DNA of 64,000 bases from Rhodococcus sp. OK302 (GCF_002245895.1 NZ_NPJZ01000002.1:434001-498000), one strand, 5' to 3'; counted from the stretch's first letter, positions 36,987 to 46,842 are shown. The notes: generated by a model not told the origin, from the sequence alone. Made by a program: numbers and translations.

Positions 36987-37790
36987 GTGAATTCAACGTT
37001 GGAATCGATGAATGGAATCGGAATACACCTAGGTCGTCGGTACGTGATCACGGGAGCAGGGTCAGGCATCGGCCGCGAAGTGGCGACGCTCTTGGGGTCC
37101 CAAGGAGCGAGATTAGCGCTGGCTGACTGCAATTTCACGCAAGTATCGGCAGTCGCCGACGAGATTCGTTCGGTAGGCGGCAATGCCGTCCCGCTTGCTG
37201 TGGATATCACCAACGAGTCGGACGTCGAGCGGATGTTGACTGAGGCTGAATCGGCGTTCGGTAGCTTGGACGGGGCCTTCAACAATGCTGGGATTGCCGC
37301 GGCAGGGTCCTACTCCTTCGGGACCGCGATCACGGACATTGATATTGCAGACTTCCGGTCGATGGTAGACGTCAACCTCATTGGGATGTTTCTGTGCCTC
37401 AAGCACGAGCTGAAATCCATGAACCGGCCCGGGGTGTCGATTGTGAACAACGCTTCCGCGGCAGGTCTGATCGGTATTACCAACGGTGCCCCATACGTGG
37501 CCGCCAAGCATGGCGCAGTTGGGTTGACCAAGGCGGCAGCTTTGGAAGGCGCTAGGAATGGGATTCGAGTGAACTCTGTGTGCCCAGGATTCGTGGAATC
37601 ACCCATGTTGCTTGACCATGCAACAGAAGAAGGTAAAGAGAGCCGCCGTGCGATCACACCAATCGGACGTCTTGGTCAACCTTCAGAAGTTGCTGAACTT
37701 GTCGCATGGTTGCTCTCGCCGGTCTCATCCTTTATGACTGGCGCGAACATCCCCATCGACGGAGGCCTCAGCGTCGGCGCTCAGCGCTAA
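36987..37790 (+). CDS. SDR-family oxidoreductase
   Basis: A 267-residue classical SDR: ITGAGSGIGREV (cofactor loop), NNAGIAA, catalytic Ser (NNASAAG), YVAAKHG (Tyr-Lys) and the C-terminal FMTGANIPIDGG. GTG 36987 or ATG 37008 may start it; neither has an ideal ribosome site. It follows the IclR gene by 172 bp in the same direction and may belong to the same catabolic regulon. Substrate unknown. Confidence 0.88.
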   Translation: MNSTLESMNGIGIHLGRRYVITGAGSGIGREVATLLGSQGARLALADCNFTQVSAVADEIRSVGGNAVPLAVDITNESDVERMLTEAESAFGSLDGAFNNAGIAAAGSYSFGTAITDIDIADFRSMVDVNLIGMFLCLKHELKSMNRPGVSIVNNASAAGLIGITNGAPYVAAKHGAVGLTKAAALEGARNGIRVNSVCPGFVESPMLLDHATEEGKESRRAITPIGRLGQPSEVAELVAWLLSPVSSFMTGANIPIDGGLSVGAQR

Positions 37791-37833
37791 TTTCACACTT
37801 GGGCACGGAACACGCTGCCGGAGTAGGTGTTTC

Positions 37834-37849
37834 CGGCCAGAGTTGGCCG
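37834..37849. terminator. short hairpin after SDR gene
   Basis: CGGCCA-GAGT-TGGCCG forms a 6-bp GC stem 44 bp after the SDR stop. No T-run follows, so the terminator call is tentative. Confidence 0.3.
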
Positions 37850-37949
37850 ACAGGATTAAGGCTACAGCAAATCCGATCCGATTGACGCGGACTTTGCGCC
37901 GACTTCGCGTGGATTGGTTTTTCACGCGGAGTCGGCGCGATAGTCGGCC

Positions 37950-38145
37950 CAGACCGATAGGTTTGCGTTGTCGCGGAGCATCGCACACAGCACGTTCAAC
38001 CGTCGCCGTGCGAGCGCGAGAACAGTCTTTTTGTGCCGCTTCCCTTCAGATCGTTTGCGTGCGTAGTAGGTATGCGACGCGACGAAACTTCGAAGACTCA
38101 GCTGGGCGGTGAGATGGAACGCCCACAGCAGGCGACGATCGCATC
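37950..38145 (-). pseudogene. IS110-family transposase, C-terminal remnant
   Basis: Reading the minus strand gives YYARKRSEGKRHKKTVLALA, then RRRLNVLCAMLRDN, matching the C-terminus of the IS110 transposase at 12423-13619 (YYEKKRSEGK, SVLALARRRVNVIWAMLRD). Everything upstream of this C-terminal part is missing. Confidence 0.75.
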
Positions 38146-39000
38146 ATCGTGGAGGCCGCAGTCCGCTCATCCGACTGGAATCGCGGGGTGCCGGAGCCCA
38201 TCTGGCAATACCGCTGGCAGATCTGCGGTGTCGAACGCGGTGAAGTCGCATCCGGGGGCGGCGTGCCCTGCTGTCCCCGGCTACGGGTCCCCGAAAGCCG
38301 AGCATCGAGTATCCCCGACCTCGACCCCGACGACGTGGGCTCGTGGACACCGTCAGCGAATCTCGTGTGGCCGGACGATCGTCCGTGAACTTTTCCTCCG
38401 AAATCGACTTCGATTCCACGCTCGTGGTCTGTAGCCGCGGCGCGACGATCGCGATCCTCGAGATCGCTGAGGTGAGATTCGAATTCAACGAGGTGCGCCC
38501 ATGATGTTCGATCCTTATCGCGGAGCCGTCCCGTGGTGTGCCGAGTGCCGCATTTGGGGCTGGCGCGTTACCTTGCGTTCCGCAACGTGTGCGGTCGAGT
38601 ACCTGGCCGATACATCTTTGGTGCGAAGCTGGCCAGTTATTCTGGGCTGCAATATTTTTGATTGCTTTTCGTGTCAGCTGCCGGCGATGGAATTTGGGCT
38701 CTGGCTGGTGTCGGTAGTTGAGGTGTGGGATCAGGCGGCAGAAATGGTGGCGACGGTTGATCCCGGTTGCGAGGTAATGACGGTGAGGGAAAAGAGTGCG
38801 AGGTACGCCTCGATTCCTGGGTAGGCGGACGCCCATATGGTCAGGTTGTCGTCGCATGCGCATGACGGGTGCGAGAGGTCGTTTTCACGGCGAATGCGAT
38901 ATGGCCAGAATAGCCTGCAGGAGCGCGCAACTGGATCTCTCGGCAGAGGGTGTGGCGATGTGGCAATGTCCGGTTGGTGATGTAGCTGACCATACCTCGG
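38146..39000. other. 850-bp region without supported gene
   Basis: Both strands contain moderately long frames but they are Arg/His/Pro-rich, lack ribosome sites and match no family I know. Probably decayed sequence. Confidence 0.4.
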
Positions 39001-39309
39001 TCAGCTATCAGCCCCTGCCTTTTCGTGGCCTAATCGTTTGCGCCACATAGTGATCGAAGAGGAAACAATGTCGGCGATGCCTCCCGCGAGGACTGCGACG
39101 ACTATCCAATTCCACGCCGAGGGGTGCTCGATTGCCTTGCGACGTATGGAGTCAATGTGCAGCGGAAACAAGACGGCGGCGACAGTAGCTGTCCACCGCT
39201 GTAGGAACTCGCGGTCGAGTATTCGCGACAACTTCGACATCCATACCCAGGCCTTTCCGTATCTGCGTTGTGCTGCTCGTCGAGCGCGGTCGGCAGCGGT
39301 GTCGTTCAA
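39001..39309 (-). CDS. small hypothetical membrane protein
   Basis: A 102-residue protein with a basic N-terminal half (RARRAAQRRYGKAW), a first weakly hydrophobic segment (ATVAAVLFPLHI) and one clear transmembrane helix near the C-terminus (WIVVAVLAGGIADIVSS) followed by a basic tail. No family recognised. No neighbours suggest a function; the frame is clean and amino-acid composition looks real. Confidence 0.5.
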   Translation of the reverse strand: MNDTAADRARRAAQRRYGKAWVWMSKLSRILDREFLQRWTATVAAVLFPLHIDSIRRKAIEHPSAWNWIVVAVLAGGIADIVSSSITMWRKRLGHEKAGADS

Positions 39310-39483
39310 GGTTGATTCCGAACTTAGATGCTCTCTCTCCGACGTTCAGCGTGGCGGGGCGATTTGTGACGTCCTGCGACAGGTGGCGCGGTTCTCGCGA
39401 TCGAGGTGGCTCGCGCTGTTGAGAGATGCAGGGCCTCTTGCGCCTGTGAAGGGTCGAACCGTGGTTATCGTGATGATTGGTCC

Positions 39484-40371
39484 TCAACCCTTGACGGACT
39501 GTTGGTCCCAGTCCGAATCGGAGAGGAGTGCAGGTGATTCTCCTGTGAATGCTGTTGCCGCAAAAGGATCTTCGGAGAGTGTGAACTTAAGCCAGGCTGT
39601 TAGATAGCCGCGGAAGCCTTCTCCGTCGGATGCCCAGTTATGCCCGACTCCACGAAGACGCCCCAGAGCTGCCTGCGTCGGTGAGGCGTTGTAGTAGTTG
39701 GATTGGGCGAGTGATGTGGAGACCGGGTCGTCTGCCCCTGCCATGAAAAATACCGGGACGCCAAGTCGGGTGACGTCGACTACGTCGATCGGTCTAGAGG
39801 CCCACCACGGATCGGGTAGATCGAGTACTGCGGTCGAACTGATCAAGCCTTCAGAGTGCGTCGCGGCGTTGATCGCGCCACCGGCGCCTTGAGAATGGCC
39901 TACTGACGCGATGCTTTCGACATTGATCGCATTGTGAAAGATGCTGTCCGGGTTGATATTTTCATCGACGACGTAGCGTGCGGCGGCGAGAATTTCCTGT
40001 CCGTCGCCGGTGACACTGCTGTCGGCAACGACGACGACGAACCCCCACGATGCAAGGTGGCGAAGTAGTGCTTCGTACTGTTCGAATGTTGCGTAGCTAC
40101 CGTTTCCGAATGTAATCAGTGGGTGATGTTCGCCGTCGGTAGCGACATCGGATGGATAGAACAGTTGGTACCCGGTCACTGCGGTTGCGATGACCTCGTC
40201 CGCACCGGGCGCTGCATAGGTATCGGAAACTGTGCTGTCGGGCTGGGAGGGTGTTGCGGAGGTCTCCGTGGAAGTGGGGATGCCAGCGTAGGCTGCAGTC
40301 TCCAGTGCCGGTACGAAGGCGAATAGGGCAACCATTGGGGCGATCAGGCCGCGGGTAAGCGAGCTTCGCAT
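39484..40371 (-). CDS. secreted alpha/beta hydrolase (PET-hydrolase/lipase-like)
   Basis: A 295-residue exported hydrolase. A signal peptide (MRSSLTRGLIAPMVALFAFV, cleavage near AAYAG) is followed by a Thr/Ser-rich linker and a dienelactone-hydrolase/cutinase-like domain with LITFGNGSYATFEQYE (oxyanion), VGHSQGAGG (Ser elbow), FFMAGADDPV (Asp) and RGVGHNWA (His). The triad is complete. Expected to cleave lipids, cutin-like esters or polyesters outside the cell. A GAACATT-type poor ribosome site precedes it. Stands alone. Confidence 0.82.
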   Translation of the reverse strand: MRSSLTRGLIAPMVALFAFVPALETAAYAGIPTSTETSATPSQPDSTVSDTYAAPGADEVIATAVTGYQLFYPSDVATDGEHHPLITFGNGSYATFEQYEALLRHLASWGFVVVVADSSVTGDGQEILAAARYVVDENINPDSIFHNAINVESIASVGHSQGAGGAINAATHSEGLISSTAVLDLPDPWWASRPIDVVDVTRLGVPVFFMAGADDPVSTSLAQSNYYNASPTQAALGRLRGVGHNWASDGEGFRGYLTAWLKFTLSEDPFAATAFTGESPALLSDSDWDQQSVKG

Positions 40372-40856
40372 TCAATGTTCCTTCGATTGTGGGGCGGGAC
40401 TGCTGCTCGGTGGTGATGTTCCGCGCGTTGATCTTACAGTGGCCTATAGCAGCCATCGCTCTAGCATCCAGCTGGGTAAGTGAGCAGCAAACCTGGCCCT
40501 TCAGGGCCGGGTAGTTGATCCTGAGAACGACTGTTTTGCGGAACAATCTGGTCAGCGTGGTCGAACCGTACGGACCACCGACCTCGACAAGCTCCGCCAG
40601 TTCGAAGAACGTGTCGTGACCGTCCGGCTGGTCGAAGTCAGCCTTCATCCGATCCCCGGAAAGTTCGACTAGTACCACCTCAAAGAATGTGTAGCTGCGG
40701 TAGTTTCATTTTCGGTTGGACAATGTGGGGCAGGTTGCCGTTGGTAGGCGATCTGCCACCCAGTCGTTTCCGAAGCAATTCTTATGGTTGCTTTCGGACA
40801 GATGAACATTCTCCGATTAGCCGACAGAACAGACTCGGCGCCTCTACCCTCGGTTA
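40372..40856. other. 485-bp region without supported gene
   Basis: A minus frame around 40540-40680 (HDTFFELAELVEVGGPYGS) is protein-like but short and without a start consistent with any family. No other feature seen. Confidence 0.35.
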
Positions 40857-41591
40857 ATGGCCGAGCGACGGATCGTCAGGACAATGAGCAAGCTCGCACC
40901 GATCGTGATGGTTGCGGCCATCGCGTTGACTGCGCCGGGTCTCGCTGCGGCGGACGCGCCACGGGGTCCGGATGTGTCGTCCTGGCAGCATGTGAACGGG
41001 GTGGGGATCGACTGGTTCCAGGTCCGGGCATCGGGGCACCAGTTCGCGATGGTCAAGGCGACGGAATCGTTGAACTACGTCAATCCGTATTTCGTGGAGG
41101 ATTTCCTGCGTATGCGCGTCGCTGGCGTTTCCCGCGGGGCGTATCACTATGCGGATGTGCGGCAGTCCCCTGAGGCGCAGGCGGCGTTCTTCGCGGGAGT
41201 CAACGTCGACGGTGATTTGCCGCCCGTTCTGGATCTCGAGGACGCGAAAGGTCTGCCTGCAGATCAGGTGATCGACTGGACTCACCGGTATCTGAATTCG
41301 GTTCAGTCGTTGACCGGGCGCCAGCCGATCATTTACACGTACCCCTATTTCTGGCGCACGCAGATGGGGAATACGACGGAGTTCAAGCACTACCCGTTGT
41401 GGATTGCCGATTACAACGGGCAAAATGCGCCCGGCCCGCTGCCTGGTGGTTGGTCCAATTGGACTTTCTGGCAGTACACGAATACCGGACGTATTCCCGG
41501 GATCGCCGGAGACACGGATATCAATGTCTATAACGAGACCCAGGGTGATTTCGGTCGATTCTCGAACAGCGTGAGATTCGGCAGCAGCTAG
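40857..41591 (+). CDS. secreted GH25 muramidase (lysozyme)
   Basis: A 244-residue glycoside hydrolase family 25 protein. A signal peptide (SKLAPIVMVAAIALTAPGL, cleavage near AAADAP) precedes a catalytic barrel with DVSSWQ near the start, FAMVKATESLNYVNPYF, GAYHYA and the catalytic DxE in PVLDLED, then WIADY and FWQYTNTG. GH25 enzymes cut the glycan of peptidoglycan. ATG 40857 gives a longer basic n-region; ATG 40884 also works. The IS481 element begins immediately after the stop. Confidence 0.92.
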   Translation: MAERRIVRTMSKLAPIVMVAAIALTAPGLAAADAPRGPDVSSWQHVNGVGIDWFQVRASGHQFAMVKATESLNYVNPYFVEDFLRMRVAGVSRGAYHYADVRQSPEAQAAFFAGVNVDGDLPPVLDLEDAKGLPADQVIDWTHRYLNSVQSLTGRQPIIYTYPYFWRTQMGNTTEFKHYPLWIADYNGQNAPGPLPGGWSNWTFWQYTNTGRIPGIAGDTDINVYNETQGDFGRFSNSVRFGSS

Positions 41592-41592
41592 G

Positions 41593-42600
41593 TGTTGTGG
41601 GTATGGACGTTGCTGACGCGGGACTGAAGTAGACGGGCTGGTCCTCGGCGCGAGAATGGGAATTGCGAAATAGCCGTTCTCGACCAAGAAGGACCAGCCC
41701 TGTGACACACCGTAATGCTCCACTGACCGTCGAGGGAAGACGACGACTCGTAGAGCGGTGCCAGAGTCGTCCGATCGACCACGTCGCCGCCGAAATGGGC
41801 ATCTCCCGCCAATGCGCCTCCACATGGGTAAACCGGTATCGCAAGCACGGTGACCTGGGATTACAGGACCGATCCAGCACACCGATCCACCAACCAACCG
41901 CCACAGCCGAGGAAGTCGTGGCCGAAATCGAATCCATGCGACGGACCCGGAAATGGTCGGCCTCGCGAATCACCTTCGAACTGCGCACCGACGGCATCAT
42001 CATTGCTCGCCGAACGGTCACGAAAATCCTGCGAAACCTGGGATTGCGCCGGCGCCGGTTCTTCGACCCGAACAGCGAAACCAACCAAAAACCACAGGTT
42101 ATCGTCGCGAAACGACCTGGTCAGATGGTGCACGTCGACATCAAGAAGGTCGGAAGAATCCCGGACGGCGGCGGTTGGCGTGCACACGGCCGTGGCTCCG
42201 ACAAGGCCAAACGATCTCAGCGCCGGAAAACGAAGAACAAGCAGGCCCGCATCGGTTACACCTACCTGCACTCCGCGATCGACGGCAACACCCGTTTGGC
42301 GTACACCGAGGCACGCGATAACGAAACCGCGGCAACAGCCATCGATTTCATGCACAACGCCCGCGTCTTCTTCGCCGCACACGGCATCATCCGTATCGAT
42401 CGCGTGATCACCGACAACGGATCATGTTATAGAGCAGCAGATTTCACGTCTTCACTGCGAGAAGCGCGGCACTATCGGATCAAGCCGTACACCCTTCAAA
42501 TGCAACGGGAAAGTCGAACGCTACAACCGCATCCTCGCCGAAGAACTGCTCCACCGCCGCGCCGTCGTACGAGCGTCACCGCGGGTCTATCTCTAGCTCC
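41593..42600 (+). mobile_element. IS481-family element, 3'-truncated by IS110
   Basis: The left end (TGTTGTGGGTATGGACGTTG) starts just after the GH25 stop. The transposase is frameshifted and its 3' end and right inverted repeat are lost where the IS110 element at 42.6 kb begins. Confidence 0.65.
41702..42594 (+). pseudogene. IS481-family transposase, frameshifted and truncated
   Basis: GTG 41702 starts THRNAPLTVEGRRRLVERCQ, with an HTH (HVAAEMGISRQCASTW) and DDE core: VHVDIKKVG, YTYLHSAIDGNTRLAYTEA, DRVITDNGSCYR. After RIKPYT (about 42495) a frameshift occurs; the other frame continues CNGKVERYNRILAEELLH with the last Glu, then ends at the IS110 boundary. Non-functional. Confidence 0.85.
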
Positions 42601-42604
42601 TCTG

Positions 42605-43648
42605 TCAAGCGGCAGCAGTTTCGACGCCCGCAGTGAGGTCGGTTCGTAGGGCCGCGTAGACGACGTCCGAGAGCCGCCGTTTGAGCACACGCAATGCCTC
42701 CATGCCGCTGTCACCGCCGGCCTTGCGGCGTTCCATCATCTGTTTTGCTGGTTCGTGCCAGTGCGCCTGGGTCAGCGCGATCCGGTGCAGGGCCGCGTTG
42801 AGTTGGCGATTCCCGGTACGGCTGAGCCGGTGGCGCGCCCTGTTGGAGGACCAGACCGGCATCGGCGCGGTGCCGTTATGACGGGCGTAGGCGTCCTTGG
42901 ATCGAAACCGATCGACCCCGGCGGTCTCACCAAGAATCTTGGCCGCAGTTATAGCTCCGCAACCAGGGATCGCGATCAAAGACGGCGCCATATCGGCTAC
43001 CAACGTAGCGATTTCTGCGGTGAGCTCGTTGATCTGCTTGGTCAGTGCGCGGCACCGATCGAGCAGATCGCGGGCAAGTCGCACAACAGTTCCCGTAAAC
43101 GGGTCCAGGTGTGCCGAAACCTTGTCCAGGATGGCAAGTCGATCCAGCGATCGGGCCTTCGGCTCCCAGGACGGGTCTAGTTCATGTAGATACCAGCGCA
43201 ATCTATTGATCGCCCGAGTACGTTCTGCAACAAGGGATTCACGGTGATCGCCGAGTAACCGCACGTCGCGGTCAGGGCCATCCAATCGGGCCGTGGGAAG
43301 GTCGGGTTCCCGCTGAGCGGCCCGTGCGACGGCCAGCGCATCGATGGGATCGGACTTGCCGTAGGTGCGAGCCGAGTCACGGACGTGGGCCATCAACTTT
43401 GGTGGCACCCGCACGATCGACTGGCCCGCGGCGAGCAGGTCGCGTTCCAGCCTGCGCGACAGATGCCGGCAGTCTTCGATTGCCCAGAGCAGACCGTTGC
43501 CCTTGGCTAACTGCTCTGCCCAGGTCAGCAGTCCCAGATGCTCTTTTGTGGTCGTAGTGATCGTCTTCGATGCCAGCTGGCGACCGTTGGGATCGACCGC
43601 GACGATGGTGTGGGTGCGCTTGTGCGCATCGACTCCCAGAGTGATCAT
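42605..43648 (-). CDS. IS110-family DEDD transposase
   Basis: A 347-residue, apparently intact recombinase: LGVDAHKRTHTIVAVD, WAIEDCRHLSRRLE, RTYGKSDPIDALAVARAA (DEDD domain) and IPGCGAITAAKILGE, RHNGTAPMPVWSSN, RLSRTGNRQLNAALHRIA (Transposase_20 with catalytic Ser region). ATG 43648 begins directly at MITLGVD. It is not closely similar to the other two IS110 enzymes in the window. Its stop lies about 10 bp from the truncated IS481 gene, so the element has a very short right end. Confidence 0.92.
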   Translation of the reverse strand: MITLGVDAHKRTHTIVAVDPNGRQLASKTITTTTKEHLGLLTWAEQLAKGNGLLWAIEDCRHLSRRLERDLLAAGQSIVRVPPKLMAHVRDSARTYGKSDPIDALAVARAAQREPDLPTARLDGPDRDVRLLGDHRESLVAERTRAINRLRWYLHELDPSWEPKARSLDRLAILDKVSAHLDPFTGTVVRLARDLLDRCRALTKQINELTAEIATLVADMAPSLIAIPGCGAITAAKILGETAGVDRFRSKDAYARHNGTAPMPVWSSNRARHRLSRTGNRQLNAALHRIALTQAHWHEPAKQMMERRKAGGDSGMEALRVLKRRLSDVVYAALRTDLTAGVETAAA

Positions 43649-43847
43649 TGAACCGGTCTCCTTGTCCTTGAGGGGATCAGGGATCGGTCGGTGGGCACAT
43701 CCCAGTCAGGGGCGATTCCACGCTCCTCTCAAGCCACGCCGACCGGTCCTTGGCATCCGGTAGGCCGCACTACAGATAATGGCCACCAACGGCAAGTAAC
43801 AGGTGGAGCGAACCCGCCGGACCCCTCCAATCAAACACTGGCGCTAA
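43649..43847 (-). ncRNA. candidate bridge-RNA region of IS110 element no. 3
   Basis: About 200 bp of non-coding DNA separate the recombinase start from the IS256 end. By analogy to IS110-subgroup elements this left end should encode the bridge RNA, but the outer boundary is not defined here. Confidence 0.3.
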
Positions 43848-45200
43848 CGGTGTTTCGGCCGGTTTCCATCAGTAAGTTTCCGATCCCGGCCAACGATCAG
43901 CGAACGTGATCGCAAACGCATTCAGAGCAGGCTTCCACCTCATTGTCCATCGTGCCTGGCCCTTGCCTGTCGGGTCGAGTGAACGCGTCACCAGGTAGAG
44001 GCATTTCAGCGCGGCAGCCTCGGTAGGGAAATGGCCACGAGCTTTCACCGCCCTCCGATAACGGGCATTGAGGGATTCAATCGCGTTGGTGGAGCACAGG
44101 ACTCGGCGTATCTCGATGTCGTAGTCGAGGAACGGGATGAACTCCTGCCAGGCATTGGTCCATAGTCGGATGATCGCCGGATACGTGTTGCCCCAATGTT
44201 CGGCGAGATCGTCGAATGCGGCCCGCGCTGCCGCCTCGGTCGGGGCGGTGTAGATCGGCTTGAGATCGTGTTTGAGCGCATCCCAGTCCTTGCGAGATGA
44301 CAGCCGGAACGTGTTGCGGATCAAATGCACGATGCAGGTTTGGACTGTGGTGGCCGGCCACACGTGCTCGACCACCTCCGGTAGGCCTTTCAATCCGTCG
44401 CAGACCAGGAAGAACACGTCCCGGGTGCCCCGATTGCGGATATCGGTCAGCACGGACATCCAGAATTTTGCGCCCTCGCCGCCCGTTCCGGCCCACAATC
44501 CGAGCACGTCCCGGCTGCCGTCGAGACTGACACCGATCGCGGCGTAGATAGGCCGGTTCGCGACCTGCCCGTCTCGAACTTTGACGACGATCGCGTCGAT
44601 GAAAATCGCCGCGTACACCTCGTCGAGTGGCCGGGCAGACCACTCCTGCATCTCCTCGAGCACCTTGTCGGTGATCCGCGAGATGGTTTCTTTCGAGACG
44701 GATGCGCCGTAGATTTCAGCGAAGTGAGCGGAGATCTCACCGGTCGTTAATCCTTTGGCGTACAACGACAACACGATCTCGTCGACCCCGTTGAGTCGTC
44801 GTTGGCGTTTCTTGACGATCTGCGGCTCGAACGTCCCTTCCCGGTCTCTCGGGACTTCGATCGGGACGTGGCCGGTGGCCTCGGTCAACACCGTTTTCGG
44901 CCGGGTTCCGTTGCGGATGTTCGTCGATTCCCGGTCCGGTGGGGCTTGGTTCTTGTCGTGGCCGAGGTGCTCGGTCATCTCTTCGTTCAGTGCGGTTTCG
45001 AGGACGGTTTTGGTGAACTGTTTGAGCAGCCCGTCCGGTCCGGTCAGCGACAGGCCCTGTTCTTTAGCGAGTCGCACCAGTTCCGTGGCCGCCGCAGCTT
45101 CTGCGGAGGGCTCGGTCCTCTTCTTCGTCACATCTTCCAGTGTCGTCATCTTGGCACCTCCTCGCTGAGCATTCACTCAGCTTGTCGGGCCGAAACACCG
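43848..45200 (-). mobile_element. IS256-family element
   Basis: Inverted repeats CGGTGTTTCGGCC at 43848-43860 and its reverse complement at 45188-45200 bound the transposase gene. No 8-bp target duplication was recognised, perhaps because the left flank was replaced by the neighbouring IS110 element. Confidence 0.75.
43869..45149 (-). CDS. IS256-family (mutator-type) transposase
   Basis: A 426-residue DDE transposase: N-terminal LLKQFTKTVLETALNEEMTE, central GLTTGEISAHFAEIYG, first Asp in YAAIFIDAIVVKVRDG, second in FFLVCDGLKGLPE and VQTCIVHLIRNT, last Glu in STNAIESLNARYR. All catalytic blocks and the usual length are present, so it may be active. ATG 45149 (MTTLEDVTKK) is preceded by a GAGGTGCC ribosome site; ATG/GTG at 45176 adds unlikely residues. 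Confidence 0.93.
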   Translation of the reverse strand: MTTLEDVTKKRTEPSAEAAAATELVRLAKEQGLSLTGPDGLLKQFTKTVLETALNEEMTEHLGHDKNQAPPDRESTNIRNGTRPKTVLTEATGHVPIEVPRDREGTFEPQIVKKRQRRLNGVDEIVLSLYAKGLTTGEISAHFAEIYGASVSKETISRITDKVLEEMQEWSARPLDEVYAAIFIDAIVVKVRDGQVANRPIYAAIGVSLDGSRDVLGLWAGTGGEGAKFWMSVLTDIRNRGTRDVFFLVCDGLKGLPEVVEHVWPATTVQTCIVHLIRNTFRLSSRKDWDALKHDLKPIYTAPTEAAARAAFDDLAEHWGNTYPAIIRLWTNAWQEFIPFLDYDIEIRRVLCSTNAIESLNARYRRAVKARGHFPTEAAALKCLYLVTRSLDPTGKGQARWTMRWKPALNAFAITFADRWPGSETY

Positions 45201-45202
45201 AT

Positions 45203-45720
45203 TACTGGACAGTCCCGTCACCGCTACTCGAGCGAGATCATCGACCATTGTGTGTGGCTGTAGTTCCGGTTCACGCTGAGCTTCCGCGATGTGGAGGAGT
45301 TGATGCCCCAACATGGGGTGGTGGTCTCTTACGTGGTGCGCCAAGTTCGGGCAGGCCTACGCGAACCGGCTGCGTCGCCGCCGCGCCCGCCCCAGCGACT
45401 AGTGGTTCCTCGACGAACTCTCCGCCGAAGATCAACGGGGTTCAGCACTACCTGTGGCGTGCAGTCGACCAGGACGGCACGGTCCTGGACGTGCTGGTGT
45501 GGTCCCGCCGAAACGCCGAGGCGGACAAACGGTTTTTCCGGAAACTGCTCAAGGGGCTGGAGTTTGTGCCGCGCGTGATCGTGACAGACACACTCGGCAG
45601 CTACCAGGTCGCGCACGGTGAACTGATCCCCTCGGTGGAGGAGCATCGCCGTTTGCGGTATGTGAACAACCGCGTCGAAGTCAGTCATCAGCCGACCAGG
45701 TAGTGGGGGCGGGTGACGCG
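45203..45720 (+). pseudogene. IS6-family transposase, degenerate copy
   Basis: In several frames: HRYSSEIIDHCVWL then a stop, FTLSFRDVEELM, CAKFGQAYANRLRRRRARP, QHYLWRAVDQDGTVLDVLVW, KLLKGLEFVPRVIVTD and GSYQVAHGELIPSVEEHRR. These are the same blocks as the IS6 gene at 18325-20590, with in-frame stops, a deletion around the HTH and frameshifts. The IS256 element lies directly to its left. Confidence 0.85.
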
Positions 45721-45769
45721 GCGGTTCGAATCGCATGGCCACGGGCAACGGTTCCTGTCGCCCCGGCGG

Positions 45770-45990
45770 GTGGCCCAGAGCAAGCACGCCGTCGTTGTCG
45801 GGTCAGCGATAGTCTTCGGTGTGGCGCATATTGCACCGCCCGTCGTTGTGTTGCAGTTCCTCATCGGTCTGTCCGCCGCGACGCTCGTCTATGTGCATCG
45901 GAAGCTGCGGGCTTCGTTGGCGCTGCATGTGGTTCAACACCGGGATCGTCACTCCATTTGTCATCACGTTGTTGTCACGACGGTGCTGTA
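45770..45990 (+). pseudogene. CPBP (CAAX-protease-like) C-terminal remnant
   Basis: AVVVGSAIVFGVAHIAP followed by LQFLIGLSAATLVYVHR and ASLALH, continued in another frame as MWFNTGIVTPFVITLL, matches the last conserved His motif and helices of CPBP intramembrane proteases. The first two motifs are absent. A fragment left beside the IS6 remnant. Confidence 0.5.
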
Positions 45991-46417
45991 GCTTCCTGCA
46001 CACACCCACGTAAGAGCCGAGCGATTCTGCATCCGGTTGGGACGGCGCTGCCCGGCCGCGCACACGCATCACTGCTGCAGACCAACTTGTTGCGGCGAGC
46101 ATGCGGACAGGCCCATCGGTGTCAGCTGACGGGAACCATCGTCTTCGACATTCAGTGCGCTCGACTTCTGACAAGTGCAGCCGAGTTCTGAATTTGACGT
46201 GAGGAGCGTCCTCGTAGGTGGAACGACCGCGGCCGGTCTTCCCCGGCGCCGGCGAGGACCACGACCTTTTCTCGCAGGTTTGCCGAAGTGCAAGTGTCGT
46301 CGCCCATTTCATGGCCTGTCGCGTGACGCACATCCCTTATTGCACCTGTCAGGCTTGACTTCGTCATTCATATCCATGAAAGTAGATACGTTCCGGTCGG
46401 TGGTAGGAGGTGGGTCA
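45991..46417. other. intergenic before ArsR gene
   Basis: No supported gene. A TTCAT-ATCC-ATGAA inverted repeat (46367-46380) lies 38 bp before the ArsR start and may be its operator. Confidence 0.4.
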
Positions 46418-46729
46418 ATGGATGCTTTGGCGATCTTCAAGGCGCTGTCCAACCCCACCCGACTGCAGATCATGGAGTGGCTGAAGTATCCAGCAAAGTA
46501 CTTCGACGAGGATTCGTACACCCAGCAGGATCTCGGGTTCCATATCGGCGTCTGCGTCGGTGATATCCAGGCTCGATCCGGCCTTGCGCAGTCGGTGATC
46601 TCTGGGTATCTGCAGGCCATGAAGGACGTGGGCCTGCTCGAGTCCGACCGTGTCGGGAAGTGGACGTACTACCGGCGAAACGAAGCCGTGATCGGCGAGT
46701 TTCGGAAATTTGTTCGCGACGAACTGTGA
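46418..46729 (+). CDS. ArsR-type winged-helix regulator
   Basis: A 103-residue regulator: ALSNPTRLQIMEWLK, then a recognition-helix segment RSGLAQSVISGYLQAMKDVG and GKWTYYRRNEAVIGEF. It lacks the classic ELCVC metal box but contains a Cys in VCVGDIQ. ATG 46418 has a perfect AGGAGG 7 bp upstream. It precedes an MFS efflux gene by 113 bp and probably represses it. Confidence 0.88.
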   Translation: MDALAIFKALSNPTRLQIMEWLKYPAKYFDEDSYTQQDLGFHIGVCVGDIQARSGLAQSVISGYLQAMKDVGLLESDRVGKWTYYRRNEAVIGEFRKFVRDEL

Positions 46730-46777
46730 CAGTTCGTTTCCGTCGGCGGTCTTTATGTTGACAAGTTTTGGAGCAAA

Positions 46778-46798
46778 CATATCTACATATCTAGATAT
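46778..46798. promoter_or_regulatory. operator-like palindrome upstream of MFS gene
   Basis: The octamer CATATCTA occurs twice in tandem (46778-46793) and ATATCTAGATAT (46787-46798) is a perfect palindrome, 45 bp before the MFS start. A likely ArsR site overlapping the promoter. Confidence 0.5.
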
Positions 46799-46842
46799 TT
46801 ATCTTTGAAGTGCCCGGTGTGGCACGGTGGGAGGAAATTGTC

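Noticed and set aside
38144..38863. 239-codon minus frame as a gene
   Set aside because: Composition is shadow-like and it runs into the IS110 remnant without a plausible start.
40854..41897. 347-codon minus frame over GH25 and IS481
   Set aside because: It spans two unrelated plus-strand genes and has no recognisable fold.
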